Below, piece by piece: positions 1 to 11,600 of a stretch of DNA of 64,000 nucleotides. Location of the stretch: positions 38,951,014 to 39,015,013 of the forward strand of contig CM055102.1 of NCBI GenBank assembly GCA_029204225.1. Reading direction: 5' to 3'. Numbering within the stretch: the stretch's first letter is position 1; each line of letters opens with the position of its first letter. The translations under genes were made by a program, and so were the position numbers. Source of the DNA: Diphasiastrum complanatum (lineage: Eukaryota > Streptophyta > Lycopodiopsida > Lycopodiales > Lycopodiaceae). Below the pieces are notes generated by a model that saw only the letters and a list, made by a program, of their open reading frames with translations, had not been told where the DNA came from and made no database searches.

Positions 1-158
1 CCATGGTTCGTCACTTGTGCTTGTAATATTGTTGGAAAAATTAGTCATTTCTAGTGTCAGTACATGAATCAGCTCAAAATGCTATGAATCACAAGAATAT
101 TGAGATACAGTCTGCAACTTTTGTCAAATAAAAAGAATATAGCTCATTCTATATGTAC

Positions 159-160
<2 letters not shown>

Positions 161-225
<65 letters not shown>
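161..225. repeat. (AG)n microsatellite
   Basis: A 65 bp pure AG dinucleotide run, next to the protease pseudogene fragment. Confidence 0.97.
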
Positions 226-228
<3 letters not shown>

Positions 229-275
229 CACACATCTCGCATCTCGAATATCTCACATAGCTCGCATATCTTTTG

Positions 276-470
276 TTGTGTATGGATATGATTATTCGGT
301 GTCAAGCCCTCCGTTGTATCTGATATACTCAAACGCCTGAGAAGGCAAGCCCCCGTTGCAACCATAGTTGTTAAATGCCTGAACACAATCTACAAGTTCC
401 TGCTCAAACAGAATCACCATCTTCCCCGTACCTGCGCATGAGCAGCTTCCACAGCACCCGTGGTACTGCA
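276..470 (-). pseudogene. Aleurain/cathepsin-H-like papain protease fragment
   Basis: On the minus strand the frames give [12 protein letters not shown], then after a frameshift near 438 [19 protein letters not shown] and [18 protein letters not shown]. The family reads on with a Tyr-Pro-Tyr block; here the codon after LDTE is TAA and SYPY follows in the same frame. This is the central papain (peptidase C1) exon around the EQxLVDC and GCNGG motifs. The catalytic GSCW block is not intact just upstream (it reads WLCC). One frameshift plus one nonsense codon make this a dead fragment; no other exon of it is visible. Confidence 0.8.
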
Positions 471-479
471 GCAAAGCCA

Positions 480-1200
480 ACGAAGATAAAACGAACGACA
501 GATCAGTGCTTTAGAGTTCACACGGATATGCGAGGTGCAGAAGAGAGGGCAGATGGCTGTGATCACGGGTAAATTATCTGAATGTCCAACAAGAGCCACA
601 GTTCCCTTGGTCCTTCACTAAGTTGACGATGTCAACCTTCCGTCAGTCTTTCTGTAACCAAAAGTGCGAAGGAAATGATGTCCAACTACTTTCTAATTAC
701 ATTTGATGTAAATTGTTTGTGCTAAGAAAACGTTTCTTACATGGAGTGGTGGTATGGAATTGGTCATGTCGTGGTTGCCCTTGGTAGTAGAGTAGTTCTG
801 TGAAGCAAACAGATATGTTTGACAAAACACCTCCCCACGTGAGGTCAGCAAACTCTGTTGTCAGGTACAAGAGCGGAACATAGTGTTAGCTTGATTTTTC
901 AGATGTGGACAAACACCTTAACATCTACGTTTGCTGTTTGAACTCCGAAGAAACAAAAACCTTGCGAGCTAAGATTTCTAGAACAACCCTAAACCATTGA
1001 TGGCCAGAGAATACGAGAGCTTCTTGTTGTTCGTAGCCTCTATGAATTCTGAGTTGTCCAAAAAAGTCCATTCACTCCTCTGCGATCCAGCACTTGCTCA
1101 AGGACACACTAAGTATGTATATTGTTGTTCACACTATAGTGAGTTCATTTATTCTTATGCATACATTCCAAAATTGTTCAAGAAATTTAAGCATATGAGT
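480..1200. other. No recognisable gene
   Basis: Between the protease fragment and the first copia remnant I see no supported feature. The open frame at 997-1404 is meaningful only in its second half, where the copia sequence begins. Confidence 0.5.
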
Positions 1201-1209
1201 GCTTATAAT

Positions 1210-1955
1210 TACCAGCACAATGCGTCTCATGTAAAGCTAACTATAAGAGGTAATGAAAGATCCTTCGAGGACATTACTCTCTTTAGAAAGCTAGTTGGTT
1301 CACTCATCTATCTAACCATTACTAGACCTGTTCTAAGCTGTTGTGTTGGAAGATTGAGTCCATTCATGCAAGATCCTGAGGAGCATTATAAGCTAGGAAA
1401 GTGAGTTTTGAGGTACATCATTGGAACTCGAGATTTTGGCATATTGTAGGAGGGATCATCACCTAATCTTTTTGGATTTTCAGATTCGGACTATGTTGGA
1501 GATGTAATGGATAGGAAATCCATTAGTGCTTATAGTATTTTCATAGGTGATGGAGCTATATCATGGATGTCAAAGAAACAAGCCACTATCTCATTGTCAT
1601 CTAGTGAGGCCGAGTACAAAGCTCTTACACATTGCACAAAGAAGATGGTTTGGATCCAGAGGATGATCAAGGATCTTCACTTGATTTTTCAGAGAGCCCA
1701 ATCATCTTTTGTGACAATCAATCAGCCCAAAGAATGGCTTCCAATCCTATCTTTCATGCTAGGAGCAAGCATAAATACAATATCATTTTGTGAGGGAGCA
1801 AGTCATTGCAAAGGAGGTGGAGCTTCAACATGTGTCTTCAAGGGAATGTGTAGCTGATATCTTCACCAAAGCATTGGGAAAAGACTTGTTCATGAAGCAT
1901 AGGACTTCACTTGGAGTGTTATCAAAGTCTATGCCAAAACTAGTTGAAGAGGGAG
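1210..1955 (+). pseudogene. Ty1/copia pol remnant: RT C-terminus and RNase H
   Basis: Plus-strand frames give SFEDITLFRKLVGSLIYLTI and TRP, then (after a stop at 1402) LRYIIGTRDFGIL, DSDYVGD, DRKSISAYSIFIGDGAISW and KKQATISLSSSEAEYKAL. These are the end of the copia reverse transcriptase and its RNase H, including the DSDYAGD-like and SSSEAEY active-site blocks. Several stops and frameshifts break it. Everything 5' of the RT thumb has gone. It leads directly into a polypurine tract and LTR at 1956. Confidence 0.88.
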
Positions 1956-2609
1956 TGTGAAAGATTCAACTAGTTTCATGTCATTTTGCTATATTTCCAT
2001 ATTTGGCATAGAGGCCAAAACTTGTTTTAGACTTAGAGATTGACTTTTCAAAGTTCATTAGTCTAAATTTCATTTGAATAAACACTTTTTGAAAGTGTGA
2101 GAAAGTTAGAATGCGAGTTTGAGTAGATTCAAATTTGAATAGTTGGGTACATTGAATCTAGACCCAAAATTATTAGAATTAGCATTATGGTGGGAAAGCC
2201 AAGTGGCCAAATAGGGTTTGGACCTGCTATAAAAGGATGTAACTCGTGGAGAAAGTATTCTTCTCTCTTCTCTATCTCATTTCATGCTTATACATGGTTC
2301 TCTTGGGTTCTACTATCCATTGGTGCACTATCTTGGTGATTGCTTGCAATTCTATGTGTAGAATGATCTATATTTGCTATTTTTGGATCCACACGTGTGA
2401 AATACAGTAGCTTGCTGGTTTTGTATGGACAACAACAGTACTTTATCATTTCATTTCATTCAAGTTTGATCAAGTTCTATTGGTGTTTGCATCTCATTTT
2501 GTGTGTAGATGCTGATGTTTTCTACATTGGTGAGATTGGTAGTGTGTTTCTCTTTCTAACCGAAGATCATTCAAGTAGATTGGATCGTAAGGATCTGAAA
2601 TCTTTCACA
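1956..2609 (+). mobile_element. Complete 3' LTR of the copia element
   Basis: A purine tract (gaagagggag, 1946-1955) is followed by TGTGAAAGATT; the region ends AATCTTTCACA at 2609, an 11 bp inverted terminal match with TG...CA ends. Length 654 bp. A TATA-like ctataaaagg lies at 2227-2236. Position straight after RNase H makes it the 3' LTR. The matching 5' LTR is not in view. A related, diverged LTR lies near 27172. Confidence 0.85.
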
Positions 2610-2618
2610 TGCAACACA

Positions 2619-2823
2619 TAGTGTCCATAGAATGGTGGGGTGCTCCCTCATCAGAATCTCTCCCATCTGCTTACAGTATGTGGCGTTGTCTGTGACAACC
2701 TGAACCAACGTGCTCCACCCCAATGTCAGCAATCACATCTCTCACAGCCTCCCATATGAAGTCGGCTGCAATGGCTGCACCACCTCGAGTGGTATCCATT
2801 GCATGCAGGAAGACTGTGCCAAT
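2619..2823 (-). pseudogene. hAT-type transposase fragment (DUF659 region)
   Basis: On the minus strand: PIGTVFLHAMDTTRGGAAI then ADFIWEAVRDVIADIGVEHV; after a one-base shift, VQVVTDNATYCKQMGEIL. This is the DUF659 signature of plant hAT-like transposases (FL.A.D ... VVTDNA.N...G). One frameshift splits it. No flanking element ends could be identified; it abuts the copia LTR. Confidence 0.75.
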
Positions 2824-2911
2824 TGGGCAAGAAGATAAAAATAGGGTCCCTGTAGTGTTTTAATTTTTTCTTAAAATCACCCATAGAATTTCCTGCTATT
2901 GCAAAAAAAAA

Positions 2912-3130
2912 ATCCACAATTCTGAACAAGGTTTGGTTAAATTATGTGTTATTTGACGTTTGCAAAGGATTGGGACTGATACCTCTGTTTGACAGCAAGC
3001 GCTGATAGCAATTTTACGCCAATCTACAGTTCTGAACAAGATTTGGTTAAATCATGTGTTATTTGGCTTTTTCAAAGGATTGGGACTGACACCTCTGTTT
3101 GACGGCAAGCACTGATAGCAATTTTACGGC
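2912..3130. repeat. 110 bp tandem repeat, two copies
   Basis: Two head-to-tail units (2912-3021, 3022-3130) share tctgaacaag, ggattgggactga and gctgatagcaattttacg, with scattered substitutions. It lies upstream of the recovered ZFPL1 exons. Confidence 0.85.
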
Positions 3131-4179
3131 TGTTTTAGTGACTCATTATTTTTGCAGCTTTTTGCGTCCATGTGAATTTTGGTGCCTTTCATCTTAACAT
3201 TTCGGGAATTACCATGGGCGCTCATGAAACCTTTGATAATGAAATGCCTACTGCCATGTTTTTTTTTCTATTTTACATAGTGCTACTCTTCATGCAAGGG
3301 TGCAGCATCTGTCGAAGACCTCTGTACACTATTTTGGCCCATTGGACATGCCCTTCTTTTGAAGGATTGATAAGGTGAGGCTATTCTGCTACAGACTTTG
3401 GGCAGAACGAGAAAATGCGGAGTACTAAGTTCTGGTTTGTAAAGGAAAGTGCTAGGTGTGAATCACATTCAACTCCTGAATATGGATATAAGTACAATTT
3501 GGCTTCTTAGTCATGTGGTCAGGAACGCAAACCATTCATTTAGCAAGGTGACCATTTGGACTCCAGGAAATATATTTACCAATTGTAGTACTCTTCATTC
3601 TATAGCTTCTAATTTAGGTCGTTTGAACTACCTTTTGGGATAATGCAGCAGAGCAGAGTTTCTTTATAGTTTGGACCTGCATGGCAGTTCACTTTCATTT
3701 GTTCTTGATAACTTGGTTGGAGAATTATCATAATCTGACAATTTGCAGCTCGTTTATTATTTTTTGTGTTTTGGGATGCCTTCATAGTTGTACTTATCGG
3801 TAGTAAGTGATGAATCTTCTTCACTGGCAAAAACAAGCCCCCCCAGCCCCTTCTTCTTGCATGCTTTCATTTCTGCAGTAATTTTGCAATAAGTGGAGGA
3901 AGAAATTCTTTTTTAATGGTGATTTGTAGAACACTGTTTTTGATGTGCTTGATATGATGTTGTGCTTTGTAAGGAATTTCAAGAGGTACCATCAGTTCAT
4001 TCTCTAAATCACACATCAGTGTCTCAATTCTGAATAAAACTTTCAGCAACTGAAATAATATCAGTTTTTTGATTGCAAGTACCCTTCCTGTAGTACATGG
4101 GGTTTTTGCTTTTTCAGCAATGACTAACAATCCTTTGCTGGAGAAACTGAATTGTGAGAGATGGAAAGGGTGATGTCAG
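3131..4179. other. Presumed ZFPL1 first intron or 5' region
   Basis: I searched this stretch on the plus strand for a short MVVCKC-type first exon and found none. There are no transposon proteins. It probably belongs to a first intron whose first exon lies further upstream or outside the window. Confidence 0.4.
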
Positions 4180-4260
4180 GCGACCAAGCTCTATTGTTAT
4201 GTTCACAAGGTTCCAGTTTGCAGTGACTGCATCTGTTTCCCGGAGCATCAGTTATGTGTG
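4180..4260 (+). CDS. ZFPL1: ZFPL1 exon (B-box-like zinc region)
   Basis: Acceptor tgtcag at 4174-4179 and donor gtaagg at 4261. It encodes [17 protein letters not shown] and then [10 protein letters not shown], holding the Cys/His ligands of the N-terminal zinc-binding domain. It begins and ends in phase 0. Confidence 0.88.
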
Positions 4261-7200
4261 GTAAGGCTAACTTCACCATAGGCTCAAGTATTTCATATGC
4301 AATTTCCCTTTTTTCTGAACTTATTACTGTTGCTAAAGTAAAGAAAACTCTTCATTTTTGAAACCTCAAACAGAAAGGGCTAGAGGTATAATTAGCAAAG
4401 TCATATGCTATTACTGGGCATGGTATTTCTTAGTACATTGAAGGTCGCATGAACTTTTGGACATTTGCATGATTTGTTGCTTTGGTTTTTATTCACTTTG
4501 GTAGGTAGCTGAAGCCTTAAAGAGCCACGTTCCTCACTTGGTGTCTTTCTTTCTATTTCCAATACTTTAAAATTTCATGTTTGACAGGTACGGACCTACT
4601 CAGAGTGGGTCATTGATGGAGATTATGAGTGGCCTCCAAAGTGCATGCTATGTCAACAAGTACTTCAAGATGGAGACCAACCCTCTTGTAGGCTTGGTTG
4701 CTTACGTGAGTTATTATTCAGCTACTATCTATCAAGTCTAAGATACATTTATAAGCAAGTCTCCTAACATTCTTTGAGATCTGGATGAAGTGTAATTAAT
4801 CATGGTGATTTGGAGACTTTTTATGATAAATTTTGTCCTTGTTGAGTTTGGAGATTGTTTACGATAAAATTTTTCCTAGTTGAATGGGTTAGTGCATGCC
4901 ATGCCCCTCGCCACTCTATAATTAGAAAGTTCACATTGTATTCTATCCTTTATTTATCTATATTCACATATTTTTGACTTAAATTTTCTGTTGGTTTTTA
5001 CTGCTATCAATAACATAGTTTCTCTTTGACAGACATCTTGCACATTTCCTGTTTGGAATTACATCTGAAATCTTTCCCTTCTCACACAGCACCTGCTGGA
5101 TACGTTTGTCCTGGGTGTTCAGTACCGGTAAGTTTTATATTACAGTACATATATTTCATTTGTGACTGTTAATATAGTATTTATTAGTCAAGTTTTATAT
5201 GATAAAGGTTTTTGAAGCTATTGCCAAGATGATTCACATAGTAGTAAGAGCTGGAGATGTTGTCATGATTTTCAAGTGACAATAATGCAATCTGTAAAAG
5301 TTTTAGGATAAGAAGGCCTAAGCATTCATATCTATATCCCTTTACGGTGTAGTTTGTGGGAATGGATATTTTTCTATAAGATTAGTTATGGCTTGCAATA
5401 GAAGGATTTCAATTTATTTTTTATGAGTTGCAGATAGAAACTTATCCTTCAGAGATGATCCTCCACAGATGAATTACTAGCTTGTTGCTGCATAATCATA
5501 TAAGGCATTTGAAGAGTGCAGTTGAATTATGCACAACATGTGAAAAACATATAAGACTTACAGAAGCAGTAGCCTCTCTTGCAAGCAAGTTTTGAGTGTC
5601 TGTCAAGAAGGAATCTATTAGCTTCTGAGGAGGAATTTGGAGGAGCGTTTGGATTAGGACAAACAGTTGCCCCACGATGTTGCCATGAATGACATGTATA
5701 AAGCTCCTTGTTAGTTTCTCTCCAAGGTTTGTTTGGTAAGACAAGATGTGCAGCCACACTGCCCATTAGAAGGGTTGAGTCTTGACCATCAAGGGGCTTT
5801 TCCACTGGCATAATCTCCTATACCTACAAGACCTACCCCCCCTAACACACACACGGTAAGATATGGTCATATTTGCTGCTGTTATTCAAGATTTGGAAGT
5901 CTTGCAACATGCAACTTAGACTTGAGTACTCCCCATGCCATACACTGCTTTACAGTCTGCCTCAGCTCTTACCAAATGGCAGACTTGAGCTTTCAAGCAG
6001 TGCAAAAGGCCTCATATGGGTACTTATAGGGTACCAATTAAGAAGGACCATCCCATTGACTTCAAAGTAATGTCCTTAGTCAATTTATTCTTAGGCCTCT
6101 TGTAGTAAGGCTTCAGATCTGGTCCAACCCTGGTGCTAGAAGGTGCATTGCTGTTGCCCTTCATCCTGTGCCAATAGAACCTAGCTACCCATTAATCAGT
6201 AGCATGGGCCCTTGAGCTGGATTAGTCGCTGTTGTTACTCCATATGTGTTCAATAGGCATTCTGGCTCAAGTGCAGGGACTGACGTACATGGGGCACTGC
6301 CCAATGCCCATGGATTGCCATCTGGCCTTGTCAAATGAAGCAAATGTGACTTGATCCTTGTTGCTGTGCTGCAAAGGATGCCATGACAATATAAACAATG
6401 CCATCTTGTGCACATGAACAGAGATCCACCTTTGTTACATGCCTTGTCCCGCCACAGGCATGGCTATAGAAACCCTAAAACCCTATAGAAAAGGTCAAAA
6501 ACTCAATGTAGAATGGATAGATGAAAAAAAAGGGGTTTTCACACCTCAAAAGCTGCCAAACGCTAACTTGTAATGACAATGGATGCATGCTAAATCCTTG
6601 TGCAAATGGGTCTCATGCATATCGACCACATGAATACTCATGGTGACCACCTATTTCACAAGAAGCTTTGGGAATATGCAATCACTCTCTCCTAGCAACC
6701 CTATAACCAATCGTAGCAATCACTAAAAGAATTTCAATGTAACTTTCAGACATTTGGAATGTATGAAACTCAAACGTTCGAAACACATTTGAAATGCTTC
6801 AAACAACGTTTTGAACCTTTGAAATGTTGTTGACCTTTTAAAAGTATATATTTTTGAATTTTGACAAGGGTTGAGAGGTTAAGTATATCATGAAAGTGGT
6901 TACACGAGCATGTAAGTGAAACAAAAGCATTGGATCTACTGTGATTAACAAAGGTCATTGTGATCTACTGTGATCTTTTGTGAAAAGCCTTTCAATATCT
7001 ATTCTAGTATTTTAGATGAAAAGTGCTCAAGAGGTGAAAGGTGCTTGGGCAAGGGTTTTCTTTTTTCTTGGTTAAGGCTTAATTGGGCCCTAACATCACA
7101 TGGAGACCCCTTGATTCACATCTTGAAGCAGTTTGCACTAATGCTATAATTTGAAGGACATGGTGACTTCCTTGTGCAGCAATGGTTCAGTGATGCCACA

Positions 7201-8549
7201 TAGAAAGTGAGAAAATGGCAAAGTTTCATAAATTCTTTTGTTATGAATCTCTTGTCAAGACTTTGGCTCTAAGATATGTAGCTTATAGTCAACGTTAGGC
7301 ATGACGGAGTTGATTGATTTTAGACTTTGTGGGTGGGACTGTACTTTTGTGTTATGTTCTGGTAATGTTGTGGGCGACATTGACCTACCAAGGAGCAAGT
7401 TTGCCTAAGGATTGTGCAGAAAGACACATTCGTTATTTTTTTGATTGACGCGATGGCCGATGCTCTGGATTGTTGTACTTTAAAAGTTCATGGACATTGC
7501 AGGTCGCAAATACCTTGATTTGCAAAGAGGACCTTTGTGAGTCAGAGGCATGCATGCATACCATGCAGTTGGTATGAGGGCCAGTAGTGCCCATGCGAAC
7601 GCATGCATGACAGTCGAGGGCCATGCAATCCTATAGTGATGGGTTGGGACCCCGCGTGCAACAATAATCTAGTGCATGCAGCATGAACGGTGGGTGTCAG
7701 CAACAAATACCACCGCTCCCATGCAAACTCACACTGGGCTAGGAGGGGCATTTTATAAGAGAGTGCATTGGCCGGGTTAAGCAGACTAGCTTTGCCTTCG
7801 ACGTGGTTATGCTGTTCCTAACAGGACTAGGCACACAAAAGACCAAACACAGATGTGTGATATGTCAAGCAAATTTTATTTGTAGTTTAAAATTTATGCA
7901 TGTAGAAGTGGCCTATTTCAGAACTTAGAACTTATAAAGAAAGTTTCGAACGAAAGACACGTGTTTCGAAACGGGTCCGTTTCAAACGGGACGTTTCAAA
8001 CTCGTTTCTTTGTTCGAAACGCGTTTCGATGAAACATTGTTTTACAGTTTACAAGTTTGACAAAAAGAAGACGTGGAATTGAGCTGTGCCAGAATACAGC
8101 ACATTTGATTTGGAAATAGTCATGATTGGGTACTAAAGTTAGTATTCTGATTTTTTTAATGTGTAAGATAAAAATGGAGAAGAGACTTGCTCATTTAGAT
8201 TAACTCAATTTTGGTGTCACTAATATGTTCCCACATTTTTAAAAGAATTGTAGTCCACCAATTTGCGCTTTACACGGAGACGGTGTACATACCACAGGCT
8301 AGTGTGTGCACGACATCTGTCTCGCCACATCAGCATGTTTCAACACATGCTGTGCGACACACGTCTAAATTTTTTGTCAGCACACCACCGGCCAGTGTGT
8401 GCACGATATCTGTCTCGCCACATCAGCATGTTTCAACACATGCTACGCGGCACGTGTTGAAATTTTTTTTCAGCCATACTGACACGTGTTTGGCAGAGGG
8501 TATGGCCATATCTGGCCATGCATTGTCACGTTGCAACACAGGTCAATTG

Positions 8550-8612
<63 letters not shown>

Positions 8613-11600
8613 TCGCTCGCTCGCTCGCTCCTCTGTCTCCCTCTGTCCCCTGCTCCCTGCTCGCTCCTCCTCCTCCTCCCCTCGCTCTCTCCCTCGCTCC
8701 TCCCCTGGCTCCTTGCTCCTCTGTCTCCCTCCGTCCCCTGCTCCCTGCTCGCTCCTGCCCTCTCTCTCTCTCTCTCCCTCCCTCGCTCCTGGCCTGCATT
8801 TCTTTTTTTGGTTTTATTTTTCAGTTAACCGAAAAATTCTGTAATTCTGCATGAATTTTCCTTGCAAAATTAGCTTCCCAACGATCTACTGCATGCTTTG
8901 ATTCAGTATGTTTGTGCGCACGTATGATTTTTTGATACATTTTATGCCTAACATGTTTGTGCGAAGGTGTTTTTTTTTTTGTTTCACAAAGGTTTGTGAG
9001 ATCTTTGCAAATGCTTAAGGTTTGTCTACTGAAAGAGTGAAGAAGCTTACTTTCCTCAGTGATTTGGCATAGAACATAGTGTTCATTCAAAGTGTTAGCA
9101 TAACCTCTCATGAGCTTGTGCCCACCACAAATTTATAAAATTATAAGTTTCACTGATTGAGGTTACTGCTGCCATATACTGGAAAGGAGCAATTTTTTGC
9201 TGAGTCTTATAAAACACAATATTCGTTGTAGATTTGGCCTCCAAAGAACTTCAAAGATTTCGGTACAGGACTTCCATCCAAGCTTGCAGAAGCCATAGTC
9301 CAGGTTTGTAGCTCTGAGAATTGCACCATGCGTGGTAGATGATTCAGTCTGAGAGAAATGCTTTTACTGAATAATCTTCTCACTAAGGTTAATTATAGAA
9401 AAATTTGAAAAAGCCATTTTTTATTATACTTGTTTATGGTTGACTGCACAACATTTAATGAAACAGACTAGAAACTGACACAGGGTTTAGCGTGCAGAGT
9501 AACCTAGGAGCTACTTTGTTGGGGACTCAGTCAACTGCTTCGCTTCGTGTTACACCTCCAGCGTTTTCTTCAGATCCGTTGATTTCATCATTTTCTCCTA
9601 GTGGCTTGCCTCTTGTTCCATCATCTGATGGTTTGCATACTGGGCAGCCTTCTGCTGGAACATTTGAAGGAAGTAGTAACTATGAGCCAAGTAGCCATAA
9701 TAATGGCATAACTGAGATTGTTGAGTCTTCCTCAAAACATAGTTTACCTATAGTTGATCATTCAAATGGGAATTCAGTGGGAACGGCGATTGCTTTTAAT
9801 GATACAATAGCTGCAACTTCAAGTGCTTCTCAATCGGTATCTAAACTGGCTGTACCCAGTATGCCTCAACTCACAAAGAAATCCTATGCAGGAGTGAGTT
9901 TCAAGAGCTCCTGTGTTTTCAACTAGCAGAGGCTGAATAATGTTTTCTTGTGCAAGTCATTGTTACATTTATGGATTTTGCCACCAGCTTTTCTGCAACT
10001 TCATACTGTATAATCAGCATCACTATTAGCTCAGGAATCTGGATTTGAGTTTTGTTGATGCAATACTTGCATAACTATGTTCTTCTGAATAATGATATCT
10101 GCAGCCACAACAACATTCTTTGGCTAGAAAAAACTCTCGTGGTGACAGAAGTGCTTCAGCAAGCTTATCTGGTGACGAGTATGATGATGCACTTCGCAAG
10201 AAGTATAGCCGACGTGGTGAGTTTCGTTTATACAAATGCTTTTTGGCGGAATTAAGTTATCCATGTGCTGATTGTGAGGTCTTTGTTGCATGTTCCACAG
10301 CATGTTGTGTTCAAAAGGTGAGCTTTTGATTAACTTTAATATTCATATGTTCATTTTTTCTCAATGCATCTTGGATGGGTCATGTAGAGCTCCTTGAAAT
10401 GAGCACATGATAATATGAAGATCACTATGCAGATACCTTAATGTTAAAATATGAGATTGCAAGCACGTCTCTGCCACATATTCCACCTTTTTATAGTCGA
10501 CGTTAATACAATATGATTCATGAGAAAGTCAGCTACAAAAAATGTGTCCCACAATCCGTCACAGATAAGCAAAATGGTACTGTAAAAAATCTAGAACACG
10601 TCTACTCATAGAACATCACATATAGAAGAAGTGAAGAACAAAGTGATGAATTATGTAACATAGTAGGCATTGATAATAATGATAAGACGTTTAAGTCCAA
10701 ATGGCATAAAATGGCTAAGTTCCAAATATGCCTCTCCAATATCGCAAAATATTAAGAGTTAAATTCGAGTAGGATGCAGTTTACTGCAGGTTTCGTCGAG
10801 AATCTATTGGCAAGTTGGGGATAGGGCCGTTACAAGTTTTGACCAGAAGCACACTGAGGTAAAGAATATGCTATATGACAGAGTGGAGTGATCAGTACAT
10901 GCTTTATTTGCCAAGATTAAGTCTGCCAAGTGGTGGATCATGCAGCTAAGAAGGCATGATTTCCAAGAAATTGGTATTTTTGTGGCATTCAATTTTGACA
11001 AGTCGAATAGTAATTTTACTTGTAAAGAGACTTGCATAAATTTCTTTTAGTAGCATTAAGAAAATTTTGAGACTCCAGTTCTTGAGAGATCTTAGTTTTT
11101 GGAAGAAATGCATATACAGACAGACATCCAGATCTCATCTAAAACCTTCTACTTGTAGCCAGTTTGTTTCTCCTCTAGTGCTTTGTAGTGCATGATGTTA
11201 TAAACTGCAAGTTTCCTGGAACAAAGGGATCTCACTAGAGTAATGCCATTATCATGAATTTTCCAAAGTTTCTTTGGTCTCAAGTTTGAGCCTCCCCTTG
11301 AAAATCAAGAAGCATTATCATGAATCTACGCACATTGCCAAATACTATCCAAAGCACTCGTGTGCAAAGAAAAGTTCAGGTAGTCAAATACCCTTCAAAG
11401 TGTGTTGGGCTGAAGAAGAGGTATAGAGCTTTGCATTAATGATCGAAGGAGTATGGAAGAAGTTGATGATGGGTGGGATATTGACTCTGCTTTCAACCGC
11501 ACGTAAGCAACATGAGAGATTCTTTTTAGGACTTCAGCAATTCAAAGTTATTTCATCCCATTATGGTTGGGAATGAATCAATTGGGAAAGCAGTGGAAGC

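Larger units (their letters stand above)
5128..9231 (+). other. ZFPL1 intron of 4.1 kb with transposon debris
   Basis: Intron between donor gtaagt (5128) and acceptor ttgtag (9231). It contains a BED-finger remnant on the minus strand (6185-6415), a cluster of gaaacg/cgtttc motifs (about 7945-8035), a 93 bp tandem repeat (8288-8470) and a CT tract with a long pyrimidine-rich skirt (8552-8790). A minus-strand open frame at 5527-5811 is not recognisable. I see nothing else coding in it. Confidence 0.8.

Noticed and set aside
5527-5811. 94-codon minus-strand frame in the 4.1 kb ZFPL1 intron
   Set aside because: Cys-containing but no recognisable family, not supported by neighbours; mentioned only as intron content.
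8211-8854. Long open frames of 109-205 codons on both strands
   Set aside because: They are Ser-Leu or Glu-Arg translations of the CT microsatellite and its pyrimidine-rich skirt.
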